A DNA stretch of 64,000 nucleotides from Monocercomonoides exilis (taxonomy: Eukaryota > Preaxostyla > Oxymonadida > Polymastigidae), in assembly GCA_001643675.2 (NCBI GenBank), contig LSRY02000014.1, positions 1,598,001 to 1,662,000 of the forward strand, read 5' to 3'. Both the position numbers and the translations under genes were made by a program. Positions 1 through 11,900 of the stretch are shown one piece after another. Position 1 is the first letter of the stretch. Every line of letters begins with the position of its first letter. Under the pieces are notes generated by a model that was not told where the DNA came from, did not search any database, and worked only from the letters and a program-made list of their open reading frames with translations.

Positions 1-1
1 C

Positions 2-3000
2 GAAACACTGAACTTGAGTGAATGTGTTGTTGGATTTGGAGTTGGAGTGAATTTTGTGGAATACAGCTTGCTGGTTGTGGAAAAGGGAGAGGCGAACGTT
101 ACTTCACTGAGATTGGATTCAATGAGCTTCAGGAAGCCTGGGATAAGAGCGAATGGGGGATTGTCATCTGTCTCGTTGAAGAATGTGGAGCTGAATGAAA
201 TAACCTTAGAAGGAGAAATGGGATTTGTTGTTTGTGAGGGAGGAAGCACACTCACAGCAGAAAGTGTGATTGTCAGTGGGTGCGAAATGGGAGGAAGCAG
301 TTTTATTTTGGCGGGGAGCAACTGTATTGCGAGGATGAGGGAGTGTTCGTGGAGTTCATGTAATTTTGTTGATTCTGGAGTGATAAAAGGGAGTGAAGCG
401 AAGGAGATATCGATTTGTGGATGCAATGGGAGCAATGTGAGAGTGAGTGAAGGAGATGGAGGGATGGTGAATGGAGCTGTTGGAGAAGGAGGGATGGTGG
501 ATGTGTGGAACACGAGCGTTGAGGGGTGTGTGGCAGATAAAGGGAATGGAGGAGGGATGAAAGTGGAATTGAAAGGGGATGCACAACTGAAGATCAGGAG
601 CGAAGAAGAAGTGACGCTGTTGAAGAAATGTGGAGCAGGAGAGGAAGTGACAAAGAATGGAGGAGGGTGTGGAGGAGGGTTGTGGGTGGGGATTGAAGGA
701 GAAAGATATGGGTTTGATTTGAGTGGAGTGAGATTTGAAGAGAACAGAGCAAGGAGCGGGAAGGATGTGTATGTTGTGTGTGATGATTTGAGGAGGGTTG
801 TGAATGGAAGTGGTTTCTCGTTCAGCGGAGAGATTAGTGAGAGAGAGAATTCGCTGATTGGGAAGGATGGGCAGAAGTTTTCGAATGAGGTTGATCTGTT
901 CATATTCATTGATGGATTCAGCTCGTCGATCATTGAGGTGGGGAGTGAGAATGGAGACAATGGGATGTGGTGTGGGATGAAGAACTGTCCGTGCAGGAGT
1001 GTGGATTATGGAATTGGGAGGCTTTGCGGAGAGGGAGAAAAGAAAATAGTGATAAGTGGGAGCACGAGTGTTGAGAAGGTGGGAGATATGAGTGGAGTTC
1101 GGATTGAAGGGAAAGACAACACGAGAATGAAGGTGGTTGTGGAGAAAGGAATTGAAGGAGAAGGGGAAAGTGTTCTCGATTCGAATGGGGTGAGTGTGTT
1201 TGTGAATGTGGGATTTGAATTGCCTGGATCATTTGAACAGAGGAAGGATGTAGTGATAAGCTCAGGAACAGGAAGTGGTGTTTTGGAGATGGAATTGTGT
1301 TCGTTTGTGATGCAGGAAGGGGAAGAAGAGGCGATAGAATATCGAATCATCAGAAGCAGTGGACAAGCTGTGAGGATGAAGTGGATATCAATGAATAACA
1401 TTATGACAAGAAAGTGCCCGATGGATCTTGCTCTTCTTAGGATGGAACAGAATGGAGGAGAGAATGAGGTTGTGAGCATCAGCAACTGCTCATTTGGGAG
1501 CCTGTCGGTTGTTGGTGGAGATGAATCAGCTGTGATATGTGGAGAGGTGAGGAAAGTGATGAAGATAGAACAGAGCAACATGAGTGACATCACTGGTGGA
1601 GAGAGCATGAGCGGTGGGGCATTAAGGGTGAATATCCTTGATTCAGGGATGATTCATGTGAAAGAAGGGATGACGGAGAGATGTTCAGCAGAGAAGGTGA
1701 GAGGTGGGAAAGGAGGATGGCTGTTTGTGAATTGCAGTGAAAGGAGGGGAGGAATGCCATTCAAGTTTGAGGGAGTGAAGTTTGCTGGGAATGAGGCATT
1801 TGTGGGGAAGAATATGTTTATTTTGGATTCAGATCTGAATGTGACGGTGAGGAGTGAGACATTTGTAATTGATATTGAAGGGATGGAAGACGATCCAAAT
1901 GTATTTGTTGGAAATGATGAGAAGCGGATAAACACAGATCTGTTGCGATTTGTGATTGAATACATGAGTGAGAGGATTGTGGTGTGGGAAAAGGGAGATG
2001 ATGTTGTTCGATGCGGGAGTGAAGAGGATCCGTGTGAGACATTGGAGATGGGGATGAGGCACATGGAGAGAGGAGGAGAGAGAAAAGTGGTGAGGGTGAA
2101 GGAAAAGATAAGAGTGGAAGGGGAACATGATTTGAGTGGGATTGAAGTGGAATCGGTGGGAGCAGGATATGATGAGACGGAATATGGAACAGTTGTGATG
2201 GGGAGTGATGGAGAAAGTGGAACAAAAGTGTGCCTTCGCAACAGTGGAGCAGTCACTCTGAGAGCACTGGAGATGTGTGTGATGAATGTTTTGGGAAGTG
2301 GGGAAGCAGGGATGATTGTGAGTGAGGGAGGGAAAATTGAATGGGAAGACTGTTCAATCTCATGGAAGGGAAAGAGAGAAGGGATGGGGAATGTTGCATT
2401 TTGTGTTGTGAAGAAAGGGGAGCTGGAGATGAAGAGGTGCAAAGTGCTTTCGTATTTTGGGAAGAGAAGTGCATTTGTGGTTGGTGGAGAAGTTGTGAGT
2501 GTGATTGATGAATTCACAGTTATTGAAGCTAAATTGGAGAGTGGGAGTTTGTTTGAAATTGAAGGAGAGGGAGCAAATGGAGGAGGTGAGATGAGGATGA
2601 AGAATTGCAGCATTGGATCAGTTGAAGGAGAAGGAGCTGATCCGAGTGTTATTTCGAGCAGGAGTGGGAATGGAGTGAAGCTTGTTGTTGAAGATTCGCT
2701 GATTGAACTGTGCAGTTGTGGGAGAAGCACAAAGGGAGGGGCGATGCTGTTTGAGTTGAATGAAGGAGGATTGTTCGATGTTGCGAACACGAGTGTGAAG
2801 CAGTGTGGATGCTCTGTGAGCGAAGGGAAAGGAGGCGGGGTGTATCTGAAGACTGAATTGAGGGGGGAGCTGGATTATGTGTTTGATGGGGTGATATTCC
2901 GAAGGAACACAGCATTCATCGGGAATGATGTGTTCATTGTGTGCGACTGCATCGAGAGGCAGATCAACGAAACACAGTTCAACATCGACTTCCGTGATGT

Positions 3001-6000
3001 GGAGTTCATCAGGCAGAATGCGGTCTATGGGATGGATGCGGGAGAGCACAAGGAGGAGGCGATGGACTTGATGAGCCTGATTGTGAAATACCAGTCAGAC
3101 ACGATTGTGGTGTCGAGCAAAGAAGGGAAAGGGGGAAGCAATGAGCAACAGTGTGGAAAGCCTTCACTTCCTTGTGTGACAATTGGGTTTGGGCTGAGGC
3201 ATTTGACACACGATTTTCTGAGTCAAATGGTTGTTGATGAGGAGTCAGTGATTGATGAGGAAATTGGACTGGACACACTCACACTGAGCGGGATGCATGA
3301 AGTGCAGAGTCGAGTGGTTGTGAAAGGGAGGATGAATTGCAGCAAAGAAATGATTGTGGAGACAGGTGGGCAGGTGTATGTTCGATGGATTCAATTTGCA
3401 TTTGAAGAAGTGGAATCAACACCAACTCCACTTCCAACAACACATTCATCGTTCATGAAGATAACTTCAGGAAAGACATCGATCAGCATGTGTTCATTTG
3501 AAGGAGTGAGATCGTCTGAGAGGGAAATGGTGGAAGTGCCATTCATTCTGATATTTGTGGAAAGGGGGAAATGCTCAATGGGGAATGTGAGTGTTATGTG
3601 GCTTTCGTTTTTGAGTGAAGCAGCCATGATTATGGAAAAAGATACTGAAGTGAGTGGGTTGACACTCAGAAATATTGAGGGAAGAAAAGGCTGTTTGAAG
3701 ATCAGTGGTGTTGCAAATGTGAAGATGGAAAAAGGATGGATGGAGAGTGTGAATGGCGATGAAGCAGAAATGAAGAACAGAGAGGATGGTGAGTTTTCAT
3801 TTTCAATTCTGTCATCTTCATTTGAGAACATCACTTGTGTGGATGAGAGTGCAGGAGTGGTTGATGTTGAGGAAATGGAAGGAAATGTGGTGTTTTTGAA
3901 CTGTTCGTTTGGTGGGTGTTCATCGAGAAGAAAGAAAGGGAAGATGACATCTCTTTTGATGTGCAAGAATATTCAGATGAAGCAGTGCTTGTTTGATGGA
4001 AAGGAAGAAAGAAAAAAGGAATTGAATGAGGAAGTGGATGTGTGCAAATGGAATGGATCAGTTGTTGAGGTGAAGGAGAGCACTGCAGAGATGAGGGATA
4101 CGAGTTTTGTGAACAGCTTTGATGGAGGACTTTCTATTTTGGGAGGAAGTGTGGAGATTGAAGATGGCAAGTTTGACAACAATAACCCATCAATTGAAAA
4201 ATATCCATCAGGCAGGAGGAACATTCTATGCTCAGATTCTGGAGTGATGAACGTGATGAGTTTGAAAGGAGGAGATGGATGGAAGGATAATTCTTCACTT
4301 TGGATTCTGGATGAAGGATGTGAATTGGGAGGGATGATTGAGGAAAGAGCATCATCATTCTTCATTCCAGTTGTGGAAGAGGCGAGGAATGAGACAGCAT
4401 CTGATGGGAGAACAATCATCACTTTGATTGGGAGACTTCTTCTCCCTTGCAATGTTTCGTTGAAGTTGAGCTTCAGGAATGGAAGGGAAGAGGTTGTTGA
4501 GAGCTATGGGATTGGTGAAAAGGAAAGTGTGTCAGAGAACGAAATTGTTGCAGTTGTTTCATCGGTTCAGATGGGAGCAGTGGGAGCAGAGACAGAAGTG
4601 AGTGTGAGTGTTCTGTTTGGAAAGAAAGAATCTCCTTCATCGACTGATTCATTTGTTCTGAAGAACAGAAGCGAGACCCAAGGAAAGGGAGATGACAGAA
4701 TTGTTGAAGGAGGAAAAGAAGGGAAATCTTATTGGTTGTTGGTTGTGATTGTGCTTGTTGTTCTTCTTTTGATTATTCTCATCATTGCAGTTGCATTTAT
4801 TGTTCGATGGAAGAAGGTTAAGGAAAGAAATGAAGAATTGCAAGAGATTGTGAATGACAACATCAGAAAAGATCCGAAGGCATTTGAGATGGTGACGATG
4901 GAGATGTCACCTGAGGAGCAGTGGAGGAGAGCAGAGAAAGAAGCAGAGAAGAAGAACGATGAGAGGATCAAGAAGAGGGTATATGCGAAAAGCTTGGGAC
5001 ACTCAGAGTCATCAGAGCATCTTCTTTCTGAGAGTGGCTCAACCGAATACATCTTGGGAAGAGATTCGGACAAGATCCCAGAATGGATGCTGGAGAAGGT
5101 TGATGAAAAAGAAGAAGAGATAAGGAAGAGAACTACATCGCCATCCATCTCATCAATTTCATCCACTTCAACAACTGATTCAGATTCAACATTTGTTCGT
5201 GGGGAGGATCTGTGCCCAACCACCTCATCGATGTCGAATCTGGTGGATGCAATGGCCTGCTCTTCGCCACATGAGAAGCTGATTGTGGATTTGAGAGATT
5301 CACTGTTCATGCTGCTTCATGGGAGGAATGAGAAGAAAGAGATGGCGATTGGCACTCTGCAGGAGAGGGAGCAGACAGCTGCACAGATTCTGTTCTGGGT
5401 GGCGAATGGAGCCATTCACTCGTTTGATGAAGAAAAAGAATTGCCTTCGCTGGCCAACCTGAGTCCTCACATTGTGCTGTTCTCGGAGCACATGGTGATC
5501 TGCATTGCCCTCCACTCCGACTGCTCATCTTCAGATGATTCTGATTCATCATCCATCTGTTCGATGTCCATTGTTTCTTCATCCTCATCGAATGTTTCAG
5601 TGATGAGCGAGAGATTCACCGACTCACCACCACCCTCGTCAGCGTTTGAGGATTGTGAAGACAACAGGAAGGAGTGTTTGAGGTGGAAGGCGCCTGAGCT
5701 GCTGGTGAACAAGAAGATGGGAGCAACAAAGGAGTCAGTGGCATTCTCGATTGGGATGATGGTGTGGGAGTGTCTGACACTGGATATCCCGTTTGGAGAA
5801 TACGAGGCAGAGGTGGCTGGAGATAAGATATCGAAAGGAGAGAGGCCGAATGTTGAGAAGATCCGAGGGAGTGAACTGTATGAAGTTGTTTGGTCATCGA
5901 TGGGAAAGGACTGGAACGATCGTCTGACACTGAGCGAGATGAAGCGGGAGTTTTATGGGCATTTCCCGGCAGGGGCTGTGATTGTGACGATGTCGGATGC

Positions 6001-6139
6001 GATCTGTGAAAGGGATGGGGGGAGCACGAGAGAGAGGGGAGGCAGTCTTGTGAGTGGGGAAGAAGGCTATTCGACAGTTTTTGAGAACACATCAGAGACA
6101 ACAAGAAAGACAGAAAAGCAGGAGATGAAAGAGCGGTGA
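2..6139 (+). CDS. Giant beta-helix transmembrane pseudokinase (5' end outside window)
   Basis: The frame is open to the left window edge, so the N-terminus is missing; about 2045 residues are visible and the gene ends at TGA. The ectodomain (to about residue 1570) is built of short Gly/Ser/Val/Cys-rich strands typical of right-handed parallel beta-helices. It is cut into modules by hinges of the type CG-x(4-6)-PC-x-(S/T)-(V/I/L) near bases 970, 2010 and 3150. A single membrane helix follows (about residues 1575-1603, SYWLLVVIVLVVLLLIIL), then a basic stop-transfer, a charged juxtamembrane coil, a Ser-rich linker and a kinase-fold domain (about residues 1760-1990). The kinase part keeps an APE-like RWKAPELL and helix-F-like FSIGMMVWE, but I find no VAIK lysine, HRD or DFG, so it is probably a pseudokinase. 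It is a paralogue of the gene at 45258-62447. A role as surface adhesin or receptor is inferred; no ligand can be named. Confidence 0.85.
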   Translation, partial: ETLNLSECVVGFGVGVNFVEYSLLVVEKGEANVTSLRLDSMSFRKPGIRANGGLSSVSLKNVELNEITLEGEMGFVVCEGGSTLTAESVIVSGCEMGGSSFILAGSNCIARMRECSWSSCNFVDSGVIKGSEAKEISICGCNGSNVRVSEGDGGMVNGAVGEGGMVDVWNTSVEGCVADKGNGGGMKVELKGDAQLKIRSEEEVTLLKKCGAGEEVTKNGGGCGGGLWVGIEGERYGFDLSGVRFEENRARSGKDVYVVCDDLRRVVNGSGFSFSGEISERENSLIGKDGQKFSNEVDLFIFIDGFSSSIIEVGSENGDNGMWCGMKNCPCRSVDYGIGRLCGEGEKKIVISGSTSVEKVGDMSGVRIEGKDNTRMKVVVEKGIEGEGESVLDSNGVSVFVNVGFELPGSFEQRKDVVISSGTGSGVLEMELCSFVMQEGEEEAIEYRIIRSSGQAVRMKWISMNNIMTRKCPMDLALLRMEQNGGENEVVSISNCSFGSLSVVGGDESAVICGEVRKVMKIEQSNMSDITGGESMSGGALRVNILDSGMIHVKEGMTERCSAEKVRGGKGGWLFVNCSERRGGMPFKFEGVKFAGNEAFVGKNMFILDSDLNVTVRSETFVIDIEGMEDDPNVFVGNDEKRINTDLLRFVIEYMSERIVVWEKGDDVVRCGSEEDPCETLEMGMRHMERGGERKVVRVKEKIRVEGEHDLSGIEVESVGAGYDETEYGTVVMGSDGESGTKVCLRNSGAVTLRALEMCVMNVLGSGEAGMIVSEGGKIEWEDCSISWKGKREGMGNVAFCVVKKGELEMKRCKVLSYFGKRSAFVVGGEVVSVIDEFTVIEAKLESGSLFEIEGEGANGGGEMRMKNCSIGSVEGEGADPSVISSRSGNGVKLVVEDSLIELCSCGRSTKGGAMLFELNEGGLFDVANTSVKQCGCSVSEGKGGGVYLKTELRGELDYVFDGVIFRRNTAFIGNDVFIVCDCIERQINETQFNIDFRDVEFIRQNAVYGMDAGEHKEEAMDLMSLIVKYQSDTIVVSSKEGKGGSNEQQCGKPSLPCVTIGFGLRHLTHDFLSQMVVDEESVIDEEIGLDTLTLSGMHEVQSRVVVKGRMNCSKEMIVETGGQVYVRWIQFAFEEVESTPTPLPTTHSSFMKITSGKTSISMCSFEGVRSSEREMVEVPFILIFVERGKCSMGNVSVMWLSFLSEAAMIMEKDTEVSGLTLRNIEGRKGCLKISGVANVKMEKGWMESVNGDEAEMKNREDGEFSFSILSSSFENITCVDESAGVVDVEEMEGNVVFLNCSFGGCSSRRKKGKMTSLLMCKNIQMKQCLFDGKEERKKELNEEVDVCKWNGSVVEVKESTAEMRDTSFVNSFDGGLSILGGSVEIEDGKFDNNNPSIEKYPSGRRNILCSDSGVMNVMSLKGGDGWKDNSSLWILDEGCELGGMIEERASSFFIPVVEEARNETASDGRTIITLIGRLLLPCNVSLKLSFRNGREEVVESYGIGEKESVSENEIVAVVSSVQMGAVGAETEVSVSVLFGKKESPSSTDSFVLKNRSETQGKGDDRIVEGGKEGKSYWLLVVIVLVVLLLIILIIAVAFIVRWKKVKERNEELQEIVNDNIRKDPKAFEMVTMEMSPEEQWRRAEKEAEKKNDERIKKRVYAKSLGHSESSEHLLSESGSTEYILGRDSDKIPEWMLEKVDEKEEEIRKRTTSPSISSISSTSTTDSDSTFVRGEDLCPTTSSMSNLVDAMACSSPHEKLIVDLRDSLFMLLHGRNEKKEMAIGTLQEREQTAAQILFWVANGAIHSFDEEKELPSLANLSPHIVLFSEHMVICIALHSDCSSSDDSDSSSICSMSIVSSSSSNVSVMSERFTDSPPPSSAFEDCEDNRKECLRWKAPELLVNKKMGATKESVAFSIGMMVWECLTLDIPFGEYEAEVAGDKISKGERPNVEKIRGSELYEVVWSSMGKDWNDRLTLSEMKREFYGHFPAGAVIVTMSDAICERDGGSTRERGGSLVSGEEGYSTVFENTSETTRKTEKQEMKER

Positions 6140-7569
6140 AAGTGAGAAGGAAAAGGAGAATGTGAAACGAAAAAAAGAAAAGAAAATGGAGATCAAAGGA
6201 GAATGTGATATTTCTTTGCATCGAAGAATCAGTGGGAGAGTTTGTGAGATGTGTTCTGTAATTTGGTTGTGGTGTTTTCTTTTCAAAGAATAAGTGGATA
6301 TTGATGATTTGTTGAAAAGAGGAGATTGTTTTATTTGGGATGGGAGTGATTTGATGATCACAATCAGCTGCTCACAGCTTAAAGGATGATTGTTGCCATT
6401 ATTTGAAATCGAAATATTGGAAACATTTGTTTGAGGAGATGTGAGCAACTGATGATTTTGTTCTTTTTTTGTTTTATTTGTGATTAATAGTCAATCAAGA
6501 TTTGTTTCTTATTATTCATGTTTTCATCTGTCATGATTTTGTTTTTGTTTATGTATTGTCCATGTATTAACAGTGTATATTGTAGCTATTTTTAATGAAT
6601 AAAAAGTTGACATGGATATTAGAGAGTTTATTTTTTTTCAAAAAAATGCATTTCATTTTCAAAGAAAATACATGCATTATTGAAAGGCATGCTTCACATT
6701 CTTTTAAGTGTTGAATAAGGGTTTTCATTTCAAAAGTTTTTGGTGCCAATAAAGAAAAAAGCGCCAATAAAAAGATGACCCTATTTCAAAAATAATTGTT
6801 TGTTTTATTGAATCCAACATTAAAAGATTATTAACGACAAATGATTAATTGAAAAGAAATAAAATTATTAATTGAAGCGTGATGTGATACTATTAAAAAC
6901 ATCAAATATCCAAAGACAAAAATAAAATATAACAACAATTAAACAATGACAATTATAAACATTTAGAAGAGTTAATACATTAGGTATCCAAGAATGCAAA
7001 TAATAAAATCAACTTGCGGACCTAGATAGAAGATAAGAGAGAAAAAAAAGAAGAAAAATCGAAAGAATACAAAGGAATGGAGCAAAAAATTCATTTTGTT
7101 TCAAAAAAAAAAAAAATAAAAAATAAAAATAAATCAAACAATTGCGTCAAAACGTAAATGTTGAATAGATAATCCAGTAAAAGTTTCCAGATTGCCAAAT
7201 GCTCCAAATAATTGAAGATAAGATAATAACAATGGAAGTCGATAGGCTTATTAAGAAAATAATTGAAAATGGAAACAAGAAAAGATAGGAATGTGAACAA
7301 AGAATTGCAGAAATAAAACTTGATATGAAAAGTCTTTTTTGGCTTTGCCAAAACAATTGCACAGCTTCTTCATGTGGAAAACATAACGCATTGCTTGTGA
7401 AATGGGTTCTTCGAAAGGTTGAAATAGAAAAAGTTAAAAAAAGTAAAAGAAAACAATAATTTAATTGCACAAACTAAAATCGAAGAAATTTAAAAAACAA
7501 AATGAAAGAATTTTTTTTTTGTTTGATTGTTTGTTTGTTTATATTTCTTATTCTTAGTGTACTTTTTGC
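6140..7569. other. Intergenic spacer between convergent genes
   Basis: The left part is purine-rich and continues the base composition of the preceding gene, so it is probably its 3' untranslated region. The rest is AT-rich with A-runs near 7090-7130. I see no coding exon, tRNA or transposon. The two flanking genes converge here, so only transcription ends are expected. Confidence 0.6.
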
Positions 7570-8876
7570 TCACAAAGGAATATCTTCCCACAATTTGTGG
7601 TCGCGGTCCGATTTTTCGAAATACAGCGAGTTGGGGAAAGTGGCCTTGGCTGCCTTCAAAACAGGAAGGAAGTTCGTTCCCATCCCTTTCGAAACATGCA
7701 TCTTTTTCAGCGTCAGCGACGCTGCTTCTGCTATCTTCAGTGCATTCGGCCTCTCCACAATGAAGCACTCTCCTCCTTTGCCTCCTCCCTCCTTCCCTTT
7801 CGCTGCTGCTTTTTCTCTCTTCAGCCCTTTGACATAATGCCCCTCCTCTTCTCCAACAAGCCCAACGGGAATTTCAATCACAAAGTGCTGCCGCATCACA
7901 AAGTGGCTCATCACATCCAGCAGAGACAGCTGCGTCTCATCCTTCTTGTTCTGATGCACTTTCTTCTCTTCCTCGCTCACATACAGCCCCACAGCTGACG
8001 TCGTCTCCACCAGATTCTCAATCATACCTTCCAGCGTTTCCCGGAACAGAAGGCTGCTGATGCTCCCTTCGCCCATCTTCCACTGCTCCCCTTCCACATC
8101 ATACGAAGCATCACAAAGTCGCCCAAAACTCACCAGCTCCTTCCGAAGCCGCTTCAAGTGCAACGACGTGTCCATAGAGAACATCACTGGATGCTTCGTC
8201 ACTTCTCCTGTTTTCCCTCCGCTTCCTGCGCTTCTGGTACTTCTCATCTTTTCTGTCTGTGCCGATGTCAGCACCTCCCTCGGATTCGCCCATATGGCAC
8301 TCATCAGCATTTCCAGGTTCTTCTTTGACCTCGCCACTTCACTCAAAAGCGCTGCAATGCTCTTCCCACACTCAGCCATATACTCGCTGCAATACAATGG
8401 ACGCATCACTTCCATCAGCTCGGCTGCAATCGCTGTGCATTTTGTGACTGCCTCAAAGCGCACAAGAAGCTTCACTGCTTCGCTCCACACATCGTGGAAG
8501 GCTGAGGTGGATGAGGAAGAGGATGAGGAAGAAGGCACTGAAGAAGAAGATGATTTCGGGAGTGAAGCAGAAGAAGCAGTAGAAGACGGTTTGTAGACGG
8601 AAGGATAGATAGCAAGGATGTTGCGTATCAGGCGAGCAGAGCAGGCAGCGATGAGAAGAGAAAGATTCAGCGAAACAGGGCTGCCTGCAACAAGCTCTGC
8701 GGTTTGCGAGGCAACCATCGACAGCTGCTGCACCGACTGCTTCACAGGTGCTGTGCTGATCTTCAGAGAGAACAAAGGAAGGGGAGAATCTGCACTTAAA
8801 TAATCAAAGTACGACACAAGATAGCTCACATCGTCTGAACATGTTGCGTTTCGCTCGTTTTCGTCTTCGCTTTCAC

Positions 8877-8917
<41 letters not shown>

Positions 8918-11900
8918 CTGTTTAATTCGGAATTGTTTTCTTCTTCGGAGAAATCTTTCTTCTCCTTTTTGGATTTTTTGCTGGATTTTGACTTTTTCTT
9001 TTCTGGTTTTTCTTCAGTTTCTTCTTGTTCTTGCTCTTTTGCTTCTTCTTCCCCTTCTTCTCCTTCTCCTTTCTTTTGCTTCTTTTTCTTCTCCTTTTTC
9101 TTCTTTTCTCTTTCTGTTTCTGTCTCATCAGCAGCTCCTTCTTCTTCATTTTGTTGATTATCTTGTATTTCTTCAATTTGTTCTCCCTCTCCTTCTCCTC
9201 CTGCTTCAATTCCATTCTCATCTTCTGCTTTTTCTTCTTTCTTCTTCTTCTTCTTTCCTTTCTCTTTCTTCTTCTTTTTGTTTTCTCCTTCCTCTTCCTC
9301 TGCCTCTGCACCTTCTTCTCTCTCTTCTTCTTTCTCTTCTTCTTTCTGTTCTGTATCTTCTTCTGTCACTTCCTTTGGTACTTCTTCATCTGTTGCCGTT
9401 TCTTCCATTGCTTCTCCTTCCTCCTCACCTTCCTCACTCTTCTTCTTCTTCTTCTTTCCTTTTTCTTTCTTCTTCTTCTTCTTCTTTTCGCCTTCTTCTT
9501 CTCCTCCTCCTTCAACTTCTCCTTGTTGCTGTTCTTCCTGTTGTTCTTCTTGCACTTGTTCTTCGCCAACATTCTCATTCACTTCTTCTTCATGAACTTC
9601 TTCTTCTTCTGTTTCCTCTTTCTTCTTCTTGTCTTTCTTCCCCTTCTTCTTCTTCTTCTTCTTTCCTTCTTCTGCTTCTGCTTCTTGTTCTTGCGCTTGT
9701 TCTTCAACATTTTCTCCTTCTCCTTCTTCCTCTTCCTGTTTCTTCTTCTTCTTATCTTTCTTTTTCTTTTTCTTTGGTTTTTCTTCTTCTTCATTTGCTT
9801 CTTCTCCTTCAGCCCTTCCTTCTTCTCCTTCTCTTGCTTCTGTTTCCACTTCTGCTTCTGTTGTTGCATTTTCTTCATTCACTTCATTGTTAGCACCTTC
9901 CTCTCCTTCTTCTTCTTCTTCTGATTTCTTTCCTTTCTTCTTCTTTTTCTTTTTCTTTTCTCCTCCTTCTTCATCTTCTTCTGCCATTCCTTCAATTTCT
10001 CCTTCAATTTCTTCCTCAACTGCTTTCTTTGATTTCTTCTTCTTCTTCTTCTTCTTTCCTTCTTCTTCTTCATCTTCTCCTCCTTCCTCAATTGCTTCTT
10101 CAACATTCCCTTCTCCTTCTCCCTCTCCCTCTCTATCATTTTCTGGTTCTTGAACTTGTTCTTCTTCTTCAATTTCTTTCTTCTTTTTATCTTTCTTCTT
10201 TTTCTTCTTCTTCTTTCCTTCGTTTTCTTCCGTTTCTTGTTCTTCAACATTTTCTCCTTCTCCTTCTCCTTCTCCTTCTTCCACTTTTGGCACCTCTTCG
10301 TTTTCTTCTCCTCCTTCTTCTTCTGTCTTCTTCTTCTTCTTATCTTTCTTTTTCTTCTTCTTCTTTTCTCCTTCCTCTTCCGCATTAGCTTCTCCTTCTC
10401 CTTCTTCGTTTTCAACTCGTTCTTCTTGTTTGTTCTCTTCATTTTGTTCTCCTTCTTCAGCTCCTTCTTCTTCTTCGCTCTTTTTCTTCTTTCCTTTCTC
10501 CTTCTTCTTTTTCTTCTTTTTCTTTTCGCCTTCCTCCTCTTCTCCTTCTCTCTCTTCTCCATCTTCATAGCTTGCTTCTGCATTCTCAATTCCACTTGTC
10601 TCTTCATTCATTCGTCCTTCTCCTTCTCCTTCTCCTTCTCCTTCTCCTTCTCCTTCTCCTTCTCCTTCTCCTTCTGTTAACTCTCCGTTTTCTTCTTTCT
10701 CTTTCTCCTTCTTTCCTTTCTTTCCTTTTCCCTTCTTCTTCTTCTTTCTGTTTTCTCCTTCTCCTTCTCCTTCTCCTCCTTCCTCATCAACTTGCTCCGG
10801 TTCTGCCTCTTCTTCTTCGCTTTCCTGCCTTTTCCAGCTTTTGCTGAGATTCGAACGAGATCTGGATGGAGACAATGAGGCTAATGAAGTGACAGAAGAG
10901 GAAAGAGAGAGAGAAAGAGAAGAAGAAGAAGAGGAAGAAGGCAAAGAGGAAGAAGAGGAAGCAGAAGCAGAAACAGGCATCTCCAAATTGAGTGTTTGCG
11001 AGAGCGGAGGAAGAGAAGCAACGAGATGGGTGACGAGAGAGACAGAAGGAGGAAGCGAGACATCAAAGCCATTGGAAAGTGCTCGGGGAAGAAGAGAACG
11101 AGAGGAAGGGAGTGTGGACGAGGAAGGCGGAAGAGGAGTGAAGGAATAAAGAGAAGTCTGGAGTGTTTGGGAGAGAGGAGACGAGGAAGAATTAGACAAG
11201 GAAGAAGAGGAAGAAGAGGAAGAGGAAGAAGAAGATGATGATGATGATGATGATGACAGCTCATTTGCAGCGTCATCAATCAACATCGCAATCTGCTCCT
11301 CGTCTTCCTCTCTCTGCTTCTTCTTCTCCTCTTCTTCTTCTTTCTTCATCTCCACCCCTCTCTCCACCGACGGTGCCTCCACATGTTTGCTCCAGAACTT
11401 CACATCCTTGTCAATCATTGGCGAATTCACGTGTTCTTTGACCAGATCAAACCCAACATCAACCGCTGATCCTTCGAATATCTGCTTCTGCTGCTCAATG
11501 CTTTGGGAGAGAGAGCTGAGGAGGCACATCCCTTGCCTCACACCCTCCAGCTCCAAATACCCGCTGCTCAGCAGGTCCTCCTCCATCTCCACAAGATAGT
11601 CGTCTTCTTCTCCTTTCCTCCTCATCCTGCTCCGTTCTTCCAGTTCTTTCAGCTTTCTCCGCTCGTTTTGCTTTGCCTCTGCTTTCTTCTTCATTTCTGC
11701 TTCTTCTGCCTCTCTTTTTTGCTTCTCCTTCGCTGTTTCCTTCCCCTTTTTCCCTGATTCGTTCGATTGTTTCTCTCTTTCTCTTTCTCTCTCCTCTTCC
11801 TCTTCTTCCTTCGTCTTCCTCCTCCATTCTTTTGCCTTTGCCTTCGCCTTCTCGTTAAACTCCTTCATCAGCTTCGGTACCTCCTCCACAACGCCACAGC

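Noticed and set aside
1654-2790. 378-codon minus-strand frame inside the first beta-helix gene
   Set aside because: Antisense shadow, Ser/Thr/Pro-rich, with no motif; the plus-strand protein is clear.
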